Assembly (NCBI GenBank): GCA_965248255.1
Contig: CBDFIW010000004.1
Location: 682,001 to 746,000, forward strand
Source: JAKZVK01 sp965248255
GTDB lineage: Bacteria > Acidobacteriota > Terriglobia > Bryobacterales > UBA6623
Length of the DNA: 64,000 bases
Reading direction: 5' to 3'
The notes under the pieces are model-generated. The model had not been told where the DNA came from and did no database searches. It saw only the letters and a program-made list of their open reading frames with translations. Positions 38,324-46,833 of the stretch are shown here, one piece after another; position 1 is the first letter of the stretch; the number at the start of each line of letters is the position of its first letter. The position numbers and the translations under genes are program-made.

Positions 38324-40235
38324 GTCGGGATGCCGGTCACCCGGCACCCCCCGCACAGATCCCGACGTGCACTGCTAATGCATCGGGCTCCTACCTCGGA
38401 TGAGTAGCGCAGAAACGTGCCATCGGATAAGGGTGCAGAACGCGCGGGGTGGGAATCCAGCGGTCCAACAGTCGGTTGAGCTTCTTCCAGGACTTACGTC
38501 CCTTCTGGCTGCGACGAAACAAGATGAATCGCCACAGCACACGCAGCCGGTATTGGAACAACGCCAGCCGATCGATATTGCCCGGAACCGCGTGGTATTG
38601 GTAATAGCCCAGGACGACCCTCTTCAGCCATTCCCCGACTTGCGCCGTCGGCTCGTGCATCCAGCGGCGCAGAGCTGCCTTCAGTTGATGCAGCTTCGCC
38701 ACCGTCCGCTTCTTCGCCGTCTTACGCCAGACGATGAATGTGCCGTTGCTCCTGCGCGTCCCGCAGTAGTGCGTGAAGCCCAAGAACGTGAAGGTCTCCG
38801 GCTTTCCCTCGCCACGTCTCTTCCGGTTCTGAGCGGCGAACCGCCCAAACTCGATCAACCGCGTCTTGCCCGCATGGAGTCCCAGGCCGAACTGGGCCAA
38901 ACGTTCCTGAAGCTCTGCCCAGAAACGCTCGGCTTCCGCCCGATGCTGAAAGCCCACCACAAAATCGTCGGCGTAACGGACGACGATGACGTCGCCCTGG
39001 GCCACTTTCTTGCGCCAGGCCTCCACCCACAGATCGAAGACGTAGTGCAGGTACACGTTCGCGAGCAGTGGTGAAACCACTGCACCCTGCGGAGTACCCA
39101 CTGTCGTCTCCGACCATTGACCGTCTTCGGATACTCCCGCCCGCAACCATTTCTGGATGAGACGGAGAATCCTCGGATCGGCCACGCGGTGCTGGATGAA
39201 CTGGACCAGCCACCCGTGCGACAACGTGTCAAAAATGACCGCACATCACAGTCCAGCACCCAGTTCACTCGCTTGGTTTGGATCCCCGCCGTCAGCGCAT
39301 CCAGCGCCTGATGGGGACTGCGTCCCGGTCGAAAACCATACGAAAAGCCCTGGAAGTCGACCTCGTAAATTTGATTGAGGATCGTCACCACGGCCTGTTG
39401 GACAATCTTGTCCTCCAGCGCCGCAATGCCCAACGGTCGTTGCCGCCCGTCGGCCTTCTCGATATAGACTCTTCGCGAGGGCTGCGCCCGGTACGCTCCA
39501 CGATGAACCCGGCCGTGCAGATCGACGAGTCGACCCTCCAACCCGGTCTCGTACTCCTGCCACGTCACACCGTCCACCCCGGGCGCAGCTTTCCGCTGTA
39601 GTGCGTAAAAGCTCTCCCTGAGTAGATCGACATTCAGATGGTGGAGTAAAGCGGTGAACTTCTCCTGCTTCCTCTCTTTGGCTGTTCTACGCACACCTCC
39701 CAGTCCCTGGGACACTCTCTTCCCGCTCGGTGTCGGGCTCGTGTTGGACTCTTCGGTGTTCTCCTTGGTCTGCGCCCTTCCCTCCCCGTCCTCCGCCGAA
39801 GGTTTCCCTTCTTTGTTCGGTCGGTTCATAGGTACTACGGCGCAGTCAGACCCCTCTGGAACGTACATGTCCGCCGTTCGGCTCAGCGCCTTCTCGGACC
39901 GGTCTCGATCAGATCGAGACATTCCAGAGGTCTCCCGGTTCTCGTGCATGTTGTTTCTCGGCGTGCTCAGGTTCCTCGACTACGCAGGGCCGGGCGCCCA
40001 CTCGCGATCTAGCGCGAACGCCTGTGTGGCCTTCCCTTTTCACAAACAAGGTCGGCACCCTGAAACAGATTTTTCGAAGCTCAATAGCCCGGCCCGCCGA
40101 TGCCCCTGTCTACGCTTCGAACGTCGCCTCGCGACGCCGTCCGCAAGACACGGCGTCAAGGTGGATTCGCTACTTCCTTTCTTGTAGGACTCTTTCATTC
40201 CTGACAACATGCCGGTTTATCCCGGCGCTCTTGCG
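38324..40235 (-). mobile_element. Group II intron, leftward, 5' end not located
   Basis: Domain V is visible at 38358-38390: on the minus strand GAGCCCGATGC pairs with ACGTCGGGATC around a short loop, right after the reverse transcriptase stop. Domain VI (GGGTGCCGGG-TGACC-GGCATCCC) follows, and the 3' end is ATCCCGAC at 38324. Upstream of the reverse transcriptase only about 290 bp remain before the IS91-type terminus at 40236, short for domains I-III, so the 5' part is probably truncated. The intron lies antisense to the kinase remnant. Confidence 0.7.
38391..39949 (-). pseudogene. ltrA: Group II intron reverse transcriptase/maturase (LtrA-type), frameshifted
   Basis: The N-terminal part (39949 to about 39240) has KAAPGVDGVTW, RRVYIEKADGRQRPLGI and YGFRPGRSPHQALD. 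The rest (39224-38391) has TPQGAVVSPLLANVYLH, the catalytic VVRYADDFVV and a maturase X-domain tail. The frames part at an A5 run (39231-39235 on the plus strand): DCDVRSF is followed by LTRC instead of the expected FDTLSHGW, so one T is missing on the coding strand. The enzyme would otherwise be full length, about 520 residues, so the lesion is recent or a sequencing error. Confidence 0.9.
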
Positions 40236-40324
40236 ATATCTGAGTGTTGTAACGCAGGCGACTCGCTCTCTCGCCCTCCCGAAGCTCTTTCTGTCAGGTC
40301 GCCTGCGTTACAACACTCAGATAT
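40236..40324. repeat. IS91-type terminus forming a 27-bp perfect inverted repeat
   Basis: Arms at 40236-40262 and 40298-40324 are exact reverse complements (first bases ATATCTGAGTGTTGTAACGC), with a 35-nt loop containing TCGCCCTCCCGAAGCTC. The right arm and loop match the right end of the complete IS91 element (46631-46677), but there the left arm differs. It directly abuts the left end of the truncated IS91 copy at 40329. Confidence 0.8.
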
Positions 40325-41186
40325 AAAGGAAGCCTTCGGCAGACGCTTCGCGTGCGGGGGTATGAGGTAAAGACGCATCGTCGGGAGTAGGGTCGGGGAC
40401 ACCAAGGAGGTGTCCCATGACACGTTTACGTCAGCAGACGCTCGAAGAGCTCGAGCGTCGCAACTACTCCGCGAACACGATTCGCGTCTACCTGCGTGCA
40501 GTCGAGGATTTTGCGCGCTACTTCCAGCGGCGGCCTGATCGATTAGGACCCGAGCATATTCGCGAGTATCAAGCGCACCTGTTCCGCGATCGTAAGCTCG
40601 CCGCCAACACCGTGGCGCAACGCCTGACCGGGCTGCGGTTCTTCTACTTCAAGACCCTCAGACGCAGTTGGGACCTGAGCCTGACGCCCTACCCCAAGAA
40701 GCCCCGCCGACTGCCGAGCATTCTTTCCCCCCAGGAAGTGGCGCGGTTGATCGACGCCGCCAGTAGCATGTTCCACCGCATGATCCTGATGACGCTCTAC
40801 GCCACCGGGATGCGCCGAGCGGAGCTGACCCGGCTCCAGATCGACGACATTGACCCCAACGTAGGGCGGTCCACGTTCGTGGCGGCAAGGGCCGCCAAGA
40901 CCGCGACGTCATGCTCAGCGAGCCGTTGCTCGTCGCCTTACGGCAGTATGTTCGAGGGCTGCGGCGCCGACCGAAACAGTGGTTGTTTCCGGGCGGAAGT
41001 TGGCATGCCGCCGATTATCCGATCTGCACCAGCACCGTCTGGAATGCTTGCCATCAAGCCGCCTTGCGGGCCGGCATCACCAAGCCGCTTCACCCCCACA
41101 CTCTGCGGCATTGCTTCGCCACGCACCTGCTCGAAGCCGGGGCGGATTTACGCACCATCCAGATGCTGCTGGGTCATCGCGACCTA

Positions 41187-42280
41187 TTGAATCCCGCAAA
41201 TTATTATGACACTTTTTGACAGTGTGGAGCATCTATATATGTATGGGCAACCCCAAAGGTGCGAAGCGGGATTTCAAGGCGCTGGAGAAGCGCCGTTTCG
41301 AAGCGATGCGGCTGCTCCACCAAGGCCACAATCAGTCCGAGACGGCGAGACGGCTGAACGTCGCTCGCCAAACCGTCAGTGAGTGGCGGCGGCAATACCG
41401 CGAGCAGGGTGCGGCCGGACTCCGCCAGGCCGGGCGCGCCGGACGCAAGCCGCTCCTCGATGCCGCACAACGCGAACGCCTGACGTCGCTGCTGCTGGAA
41501 GGCCCGGAAGCCCACGGCTTCCCAACGCCCCTGTGGAGCTGTCCGCGGGTGGCTCGGCTGACCGGAGACGAGTTCGGGGTCGCATACCACGCAGGCCACG
41601 CCTGGAAGATCCTGCGAGCGCTCGACTGGAGCCCGCAACGCCCGGCCGGAAAGGCGCGCGAGCGCAACGAAGAGCGGATCCGCACCTGGAAGCGCAAGAC
41701 CTGGAAGCGCATTAAAAAAAAGCCCAAAACGAAGGCCGTACGCTCGTCTTCATCGACGAAAGCGGATTGAGTCAGAAGCCGCATCGCTGCCGCACCTGGG
41801 CGCCACGTGGCCAAACACCGGTGCTGCAGTTTAACTTCAACTGGGAGAAGCTTTCCGTCTCGGCGGGGCTGACGCTGCGTAACTTCTACTTCCGGCTCTA
41901 TCCCGGTGCGATCGGCAAAGAGCAAGTGACCGACTTTCTCAAGGCGTTGGTACGTCATATCGATCGCCCGCTGCTGATCGTCTGGGATCGGCTGCCGGCG
42001 CACCGTAGCCGCCTGGTGCAAGAGTTCATCGAACTCTCCGAAGGCCACATCGCAACCGAGTACTTGCCACCCTATGCGCCGGAGTTGAATCCGGTGGAAT
42101 ACATCTGGGCTTACTGGAAGCAGCACGAGTTGCCGAACGTCTGTCCGAAAGACTACGGCGAGCTGAACGAGCGGGCCCGCAAGGCACTCCGCCGCATGTA
42201 CCGCAAACCGCGTTTGATCACGGCCTTCTGGAAACAGTCTTCTCTTTGTTTTGACTGACTCTATATTATGCGGGAGTCAA
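41187..42280 (+). mobile_element. IS630-family element (1094 bp), copy 3 of 3
   Basis: Flanked by TA (41185-41186, 42281-42282). The empty site is present in this window at 45053-45056 (GACCTAGAG), which fixes the boundaries and shows that a single TA was duplicated. Confidence 0.96.
41243..42258 (+). CDS. IS630 transposase made by -1 frameshift, copy 3
   Basis: Same design as copies 1 and 2. The A8 run is at 41714-41721 and the slippery heptamer at 41716-41722. It differs from copy 1 at one residue near the N-terminus (PKGAKRD instead of PKGVKRD). DDE residues FIDESG, VWDRLPAH and LNPVEYIW are all intact. Three copies keeping the same out-of-frame arrangement support true programmed frameshifting. 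Confidence 0.88.
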
Positions 42281-42439
42281 TAGAGCAGACCGCTCTCTAT
42301 CTGCATCTGTCGGCGCGCCACTTCAGCGCCGTCGCCAGCCCACTGGACTCGTTAGAGCTGAGCGCATCGAGGAAGCAAGATCCCGGAACGAAGTAGATGC
42401 CACGGCCGTCGCTGGAGGTGGCCGATCTGGTGCGCGCCG

Positions 42440-42717
42440 TACCGGTGTTTGCGTTGCTGGGCGTGCTGGCGATTCTGTGGGTGCCACAGTGGCAAACCAG
42501 GTATCTGGAAAAGAACGGGGCAGAGGACAAGGACCGGCACCTACTGGTGGACACGAACCGGCGCACGATCATGCAGATGCTCGGCGGGTTGCTGCTCTTG
42601 ATCATCGGCGTCTACAATGTCCACAATACGGTCGACACGCTGGAGGTGGCTCGGGACCAGCGTACGACCTCGTACGCTGTGGTCACGGTAGGGCCCGAAA
42701 ATGGGAATTCCGGGTAA
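42440..42717 (+). pseudogene. N-terminal membrane hairpin fragment, possibly from a pentapeptide-repeat protein
   Basis: Two hydrophobic spans (VFALLGVLAILWVP and MLGGLLLLIIGVYNV) frame a charged loop, followed by VDTLEVARDQ. This layout is typical of the N-terminus of membrane-anchored pentapeptide-repeat proteins, whose repeats are absent here. The gene's own start is lost: the IS91 transposase start now reads into it in frame at 42440. It ends at a stop at 42715-42717, inside the methyltransferase start. Family assignment is tentative. Confidence 0.45.
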
Positions 42718-43414
42718 GCGCATCGCCGAACCATCGATCCCGCTCCCGCCAAAGGAGTACATGGATCTCGTGTGCGGGCCGCACGCCGACGTGGAGACTC
42801 TTTTCGTCACGGTCGGCAAAGCCCTGATCCGAAGACTGGAGGGCCACGGACTTCTCAGCCAGCGATGCCGTCTGCTCGATGCGAGCTGTGGGTGCGGGCG
42901 CGTCGCGCGAAACCTGATCCACCAGCCGCTGCGTTCGTACGTGGGTTTTGACCGGCATCGGGGGATGATCGATAGGTGCAAAAGGGAAATCCAGCCTCAC
43001 GCTCCTCATTTTTCGTTTGTCTACTTCGATCTCAGGAGCTGTTACCAGTCCCTTGACGGGCAGTCCGGGGCGATCGATGCAAGTTTGTTCGAGTTTCCGT
43101 TCGAAAACGCCTCCTTTGACGTGATCTACCTGCCTTCGGTATTCACTCACATGCCGTTAAAAGAGGTTCGCCACTACTTGCTGGAGTTTTCGCGCCTTCT
43201 TGCTGACGGAGGCAAAGCGATGTTCAGTTTCTTCTTGACGGAGCAACCGCCTTACGTGGACGGCACCAACTACTACCACAACCCAGAGGGAATGCGAGAT
43301 GCAGTCGTTTCCGCAGGGCTGCGGTTCGGCTCCGACGATGGGACGCGCCTTCCCACTGGGCGGAACCTGAAGTTCGACCGCTGGCAGCACAATTGGTTGC
43401 TTGTGAACAAGTGA
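42701..43414 (+). CDS. Class I SAM-dependent methyltransferase
   Basis: 237 residues. Motif I is LLDASCGCGRVARNL (residues 58-72), motif II-like YVGFDRH, motif IV FDVIYLPSVFTHM, and a post-motif FSRLLADGGKAMFSFF. The N-terminal IPLPPKEYMDLVCGP is usual for methyltransferases encoded near glycosyltransferases in Acidobacteria and Cyanobacteria. The target molecule is unknown. It sits alone between gene fragments, and its first codons overlap the membrane fragment by 17 bp, so the start may be chimeric. Confidence 0.85.
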   Translation: MGIPGKRIAEPSIPLPPKEYMDLVCGPHADVETLFVTVGKALIRRLEGHGLLSQRCRLLDASCGCGRVARNLIHQPLRSYVGFDRHRGMIDRCKREIQPHAPHFSFVYFDLRSCYQSLDGQSGAIDASLFEFPFENASFDVIYLPSVFTHMPLKEVRHYLLEFSRLLADGGKAMFSFFLTEQPPYVDGTNYYHNPEGMRDAVVSAGLRFGSDDGTRLPTGRNLKFDRWQHNWLLVNK

Positions 43415-43456
43415 AGATGCTGCCGCAGCAACAAAGATGGGACGAGGGCGACTGCG

Positions 43457-43618
43457 AAACCGCGCCTTGACGTCGTCGTCGCCGAGGAGATGTGCGGCGA
43501 GGAATTTCAGGGCAACGGGACGTCTGAGGTTCGTATCCTCGGCCTTGTAGACAACTCCCATCCCGCCTTCACCGAGCTTGTCGGTGATCTTGTAGTGGCT
43601 GATGATGCGGCCGATCAT
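43457..43618 (-). pseudogene. Serine/threonine protein kinase, first 54 residues only
   Basis: Starts MIGRIISHYKITDKLGEGGM, then GVVYKAEDTNLRRPVALKFL: the glycine loop (GEGGMG) and the invariant lysine in VALKFL. Identity with kinases ends at DDDVKARF, after which the frame is unrelated. The catalytic loop, DFG and everything after are missing, so it is inactive. Kinases that start this way, with a C-terminal propeller, are abundant in Acidobacteria and Gemmatimonadetes. Confidence 0.85.
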
Positions 43619-43683
43619 GACACGCCGATTCTACCTCTTCGCCGATAACTGTTGCGAAGTGTGTCCAGCGAAGGCTGGCATGT

Positions 43684-43978
43684 TCAGTGGGAGACAGACC
43701 CACCGGGGTAAAAGTCAGAGCCCCGTAGCTTGAGTTGCATCGTTGGAGGAAACGAAGCCGATGAAGCCAACTGACAAAGCCATCCTTGGGATGGTGAGCA
43801 AGTCACCGGGCCGTAACGTGAGTGAACCCACAGGTGGCCTTGAAAAGTTAAAACCCCGGAGGCCGAGCCCGCTTCGCAAGGGCGAAGGCAGCATGGCCTG
43901 GTGCAGACTGACTGCAGCGCTGGGTCACTCCGGCGGGGTGGTAGGGACAGCACGGTGACAAGGGCATGCTGAGCAACT
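43684..43978 (+). ncRNA. Possible 5' (domain I) fragment of a group II intron
   Basis: Contains several stable helices (GGGAGACAGACCC, GGGGTAAAAGTCAGAGCCCC) and the stretch CCGTAACGTGAGTGAACCC with CCTTGAAAAGTTAAAACCCC, which resemble domain I of bacterial group II introns. No open frame is convincing. It may belong with the 3' intron fragment at 37797-37887, though the order on the chromosome is reversed. Recalled resemblance only. Confidence 0.4.
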
Positions 43979-43984
43979 GTGTCG

Positions 43985-44194
43985 AGAGTGCGAATCGGGA
44001 GATTCAATCTGATCGAAAAGCTCGCCAAGAGCGTCATCGGTACTCTTTGGCGTGGTTTTGATGAGGAGAGGGGCCGACCAGTGTTGTTGAGAGTGGTTGA
44101 CAGGCCCGTGGATTCTGAGTCTCTGCGACCCGAGTTGAGTCCCGATCTGGTGACCCTAAACCACCCGAACATCTACTCCAATCTCGATATGAAC
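43985..44194 (+). pseudogene. Kinase N-lobe fragment cut by IS91
   Basis: The frame IGRFNLIEKLAKSVIGTLWR, then GFDEERGRPVLLRVVDRPV, aligns with the N-lobe of serine/threonine kinases (IGRYxIxEKLGxGGMGTVYR...RxVALKVL), but the glycine loop is degraded to AKSVIG and the lysine position is R. It ends LNHPNIYSNLDM, right at GAAC next to the IS91 left end. Inactive remnant. Confidence 0.6.
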
Positions 44195-44283
44195 GAAGCC
44201 TTCGGCAGACGCTTCGCGTGGGAGTAAGCGGAGAGAAGACGTAGAGATAGGCGTAAGGTCGGGACACCACAAGGAGGTGTCCC

Positions 44284-45167
44284 ATGACACGTTTACGTCA
44301 GCAGACGCTCGAAGAGCTCGAGCGTCGCAACTACTCCGCGAACACGATTCGCGTCTACCTGCGTGCAGTCGAGGATTTTGCGCGCTACTTCCAGCGGCGG
44401 CCTGATCGATTAGGACCCGAGCATATTCGCGAGTATCAAGCGCACCTGTTCCGCGATCGTAAGCTCGCCGCCAACACCGTGGCGCAACGCCTGACCGGGC
44501 TGCGGTTCTTCTACTTCAAGACCCTCAGACGCAGTTGGGACCTGAGCCTGACGCCCTACCCCAAGAAGCCCCGCCGACTGCCGAGCATTCTTTCCCCCCA
44601 GGAAGTGGCGCGGTTGATCGACGCCGCCAGTAGCATGTTCCACCGCATGATCCTGATGACGCTCTACGCCACCGGGATGCGCCGAGCGGAGCTGACCCGG
44701 CTCCAGATCGACGACATTGACCCCAACGTAGGGCGGTCCACGTTCGTGGCGGCAAGGGCCGCCAAGACCGCGACGTCATGCTCAGCGAGCCGTTGCTCGT
44801 CGCCTTACGGCAGTATGTTCGAGGGCTGCGGCGCCGACCGAAACAGTGGTTGTTTCCGGGCGGAAGTTGGCATGCCGCCGATTATCCGATCTGCACCAGC
44901 ACCGTCTGGAATGCTTGCCATCAAGCCGCCTTGCGGGCCGGCATCACCAAGCCGCTTCACCCCCACACTCTGCGGCATTGCTTCGCCACGCACCTGCTCG
45001 AAGCCGGGGCGGATTTACGCACCATCCAGATGCTGCTGGGTCATCGCGACCTAGAGCAGACCGCTCTCTATCTGCATCTGTCGGCGCGCCACTTCAGCGC
45101 CGTCGCCAGCCCACTGGACTCGTTAGAGCTGAGCGCATCGAGGAAGCAAGATCCCGGAACGAAGTAG
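44284..45167 (+). CDS. Tyrosine recombinase of IS91 copy 2, two overlapping frames
   Basis: About 294 residues if the frames are joined. Ribosome-binding site AAGGAGGT precedes ATG 44284. Catalytic residues: R in ATGMRRAEL (first frame), HTLRH, LLGHRD and the tyrosine in EQTALYLHL (second frame). The frame changes by -1 at C4 (44721-44724): GACCCCAAC read as GAC-CCC-CAA gives the expected continuation VHVRGGKGRQDRDVML. The same change is in copy 1, so it is either a programmed slip on CCCC or an inherited defect. The stop (45165-45167) touches the transposase ATG. Confidence 0.8.
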
Positions 45168-46562
45168 ATGCCACGGCCGTCGCTGGAGGTGGCCGATCTG
45201 GTGCGCGCCGCCGGAGAGCGTTTCGTCGAGAAAAGTCGCGCTTGGCTCAGCGGGCAGCATCTCAAAGTGCTGTCGGCGATCGAGCGTTGCCGCACCGCCG
45301 CCCTGGGCGGTCATCGCGACGAGTGCACAGACTGCGGCCATCGGCCCCCCATCTCCTACAACTCGTGCCGTGATCGGCATTGTCCCAAGTGTCAGGCCAA
45401 CACCCGCCAGCGCTGGTTGGAGGCCCGCCGCAAAGAGCTGCTGCCGCTGCGCTACCTGCACGTCGTGTTCACTCTGCCGCGCCAGCTCTCCCAGTTGGCC
45501 TTGCAGAATAAGAAGCTGCTCTACTCGCTGCTTCTGCGCGCGCGTGCACAAACGCTGCTCAAGGTGGCTCGTGATCCTCGGCATCTCGGCGCCGAGATCG
45601 GCTTCTTTTCGATTCTGCACACCTGGAATCAGAGACTTCAAGAACACGCTCATGCTCACACTGTCGTCCCCGCCGGCGGTCTCTCGCTCGATCGCCGCCG
45701 CTGGATCGATGCGCCGTCGAAGCGCTTCTTCCTGCCCAAGGACGTCTTGGCCGAGGTCTTTCGCGGCAAGTTCGTCGACGGTCTGCGGAAAGCCTTCGCC
45801 GAGGGACAGCTGCGTTTCTACGGACAGTTCGCGCCGCTGTCTCGACCTCGCGCCTTCCAAGCCTTCGTGCGAACGCTGTACCGCAATAAGTGGGTCGTCG
45901 AGCTGCGCCCGCCTTTCGGAGGTCCCGGGCAAACCCTACGCTACCTGAGCCGCTACACCCACCGTGTGGCGATCTCGAATCATCGTCTGGTCTCGTTCGA
46001 GCAAGGTCAAGTGACGTTCCGTTGGCGCGACTCGGCCCACGACAACCAGCAACGGCTCATGACCCTGACGCTTGACGAGTTCCTGTGCCGCTTCCTGTTG
46101 CACCTGCTGCCGAGCGGCTTTGTGCGCATTCGCTACTACGGCTTCCTGGCTCACCGCAAACGCGGCGCTTGTTGCCGTTGTGCCGCCGGCTCATCGCTCG
46201 CACTCACCCCTCGCGCACGACCTCCTACGGCGATGACGAACCCTCTCACACCGGCTGGGGCTGTCCTCGCTGCGGCGGCCGCTTGCGGGTCATCGCACGC
46301 TTCAGCGCCGTTGAGCTGCGCATCCGCGCCCCGCCTTCTTTCGCCGCCGCCTCATGAGACAACGCACTCAGCTCGATCCACTCGGTCGCTTCGACGCGAA
46401 CCGCTTCCCTACGCCTGGACCGCCCTTGGCGCCGTCCTGCTCACCCTTCCAGCACTCTGCCGGCACCAAAAACACACGCTCCTGCGTACCATCACGGCCC
46501 CCCATCGCTCGACCCTCGATCCTCTCTCAACCCTGTTCGCCCGTCCGATTCAAACCGCATAG
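45168..46562 (+). CDS. IS91-family HUH (Y2-type) transposase, 3' end frame-shifted
   Basis: Zinc-binding head (CTDCGHRPP ... CRDRHCPKC), HUH-type motif EHAHAHTVVPAGG and the tyrosine motif LRYLSRYTHRVAISN identify a rolling-circle IS91 transposase. Up to residue 330 (YYGFLAHRKR) the frame is normal. The expected tail with zinc ribbon (WGCPRCGGRLRVIARF) is in another frame ending at 46357, so a shift near 46160 replaces it with a low-complexity tail to 46562. Whether the catalytic core still works is unclear. Confidence 0.87.
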   Translation: MPRPSLEVADLVRAAGERFVEKSRAWLSGQHLKVLSAIERCRTAALGGHRDECTDCGHRPPISYNSCRDRHCPKCQANTRQRWLEARRKELLPLRYLHVVFTLPRQLSQLALQNKKLLYSLLLRARAQTLLKVARDPRHLGAEIGFFSILHTWNQRLQEHAHAHTVVPAGGLSLDRRRWIDAPSKRFFLPKDVLAEVFRGKFVDGLRKAFAEGQLRFYGQFAPLSRPRAFQAFVRTLYRNKWVVELRPPFGGPGQTLRYLSRYTHRVAISNHRLVSFEQGQVTFRWRDSAHDNQQRLMTLTLDEFLCRFLLHLLPSGFVRIRYYGFLAHRKRGACCRCAAGSSLALTPRARPPTAMTNPLTPAGAVLAAAAACGSSHASAPLSCASAPRLLSPPPHETTHSARSTRSLRREPLPYAWTALGAVLLTLPALCRHQKHTLLRTITAPHRSTLDPLSTLFARPIQTA

Positions 46563-46677
46563 ATGCACGCAGCTGCATCGGTGACTTCCTTCATATCGTT
46601 GTAACGCTAGCGTTTAGTTCTCTCGCCCTCCCGAAGCTCTTTCGGTCAGGTCGCCTGCGTTACAACACTCAGATATC

Positions 46678-46768
46678 CCGACACCTTTCCGCGAACAAGC
46701 CCTATGTGTTTCGTTTGGCTAGACTTTAGTCCTGCTCGCGGTCGCGGAACTCTTCGTATCAGATTGGA
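46678..46768 (-). pseudogene. Kinase-propeller C-terminal scrap, inverted homologue of 38245-38323
   Basis: Read on the minus strand, TACGAAGAGTTCCGCGACCG followed by GGACTAAAGTC and TTCGCGGAAAGGTG matches the + strand at 38247-38315 with few changes. It is therefore the same gene end (YEEFRGRD region), in opposite orientation and about 8.4 kb away, directly after the IS91 right end. It contains small indels, so it is not coding. Confidence 0.65.
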
Positions 46769-46833
46769 ATGGACCCGAAAAGCGAGACCAGTAGAGAAGG
46801 GACAATGAACCAGGGAACGGTAAGGAGGTTCGA

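Larger units (their letters stand above)
40417..42396 (+). pseudogene. Tyrosine recombinase of IS91 copy 1, interrupted by IS630
   Basis: Strong AAGGAGGT ribosome-binding site before ATG 40417. N-terminal SAM-like domain (NYSANTIRVYLRAVEDFARY), catalytic arginine in ATGMRRAEL, HxxR in HPHTLRHCFATHL, LLGHRD. The frame changes by -1 at the C4 run 40854-40857, exactly as in copy 2, and IS630 copy 3 follows GHRDL at 41187, splitting off the catalytic tyrosine (EQTALYLHLS after 42281). Removing the IS and one TA restores the sequence of copy 2. Confidence 0.9.
40329..42439 (+). mobile_element. IS91-family element, truncated copy 1, carrying IS630 copy 3
   Basis: Starts GAAGCCTTCGGCAGACGCTTC (a small hairpin), identical to the start of copy 2 at 44195. 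It includes the tyrosine recombinase gene and the first 14 codons of the transposase, then sequence identity with copy 2 stops at 42439. IS630 copy 3 (41187-42280) is inserted in the recombinase gene. It lacks a transposase and its right end. Confidence 0.88.
44195..46677 (+). mobile_element. IS91-family element with tyrosine recombinase, copy 2 (2483 bp)
   Basis: Left end GAAGCCTTCGGCAGACGCTTC is preceded by GAAC, the tetranucleotide used by IS91 itself. The right end carries CCGAA-GCTCT-TTCGG and TTACAACACTCAGATAT, which recur in the lone terminus at 40298-40324. No target duplication, as expected for rolling-circle elements. Genes: recombinase (two frames) and HUH transposase. Some IS91 members are known to carry such a second recombinase gene. 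Confidence 0.85.

Noticed and set aside
40236..40324. Integron attC (59-base element) because of long inverted repeats and a nearby tyrosine recombinase
   Set aside because: The arms are perfectly paired and lack the R/L core boxes with unpaired bases, and the loop matches the right end of the IS91 element.
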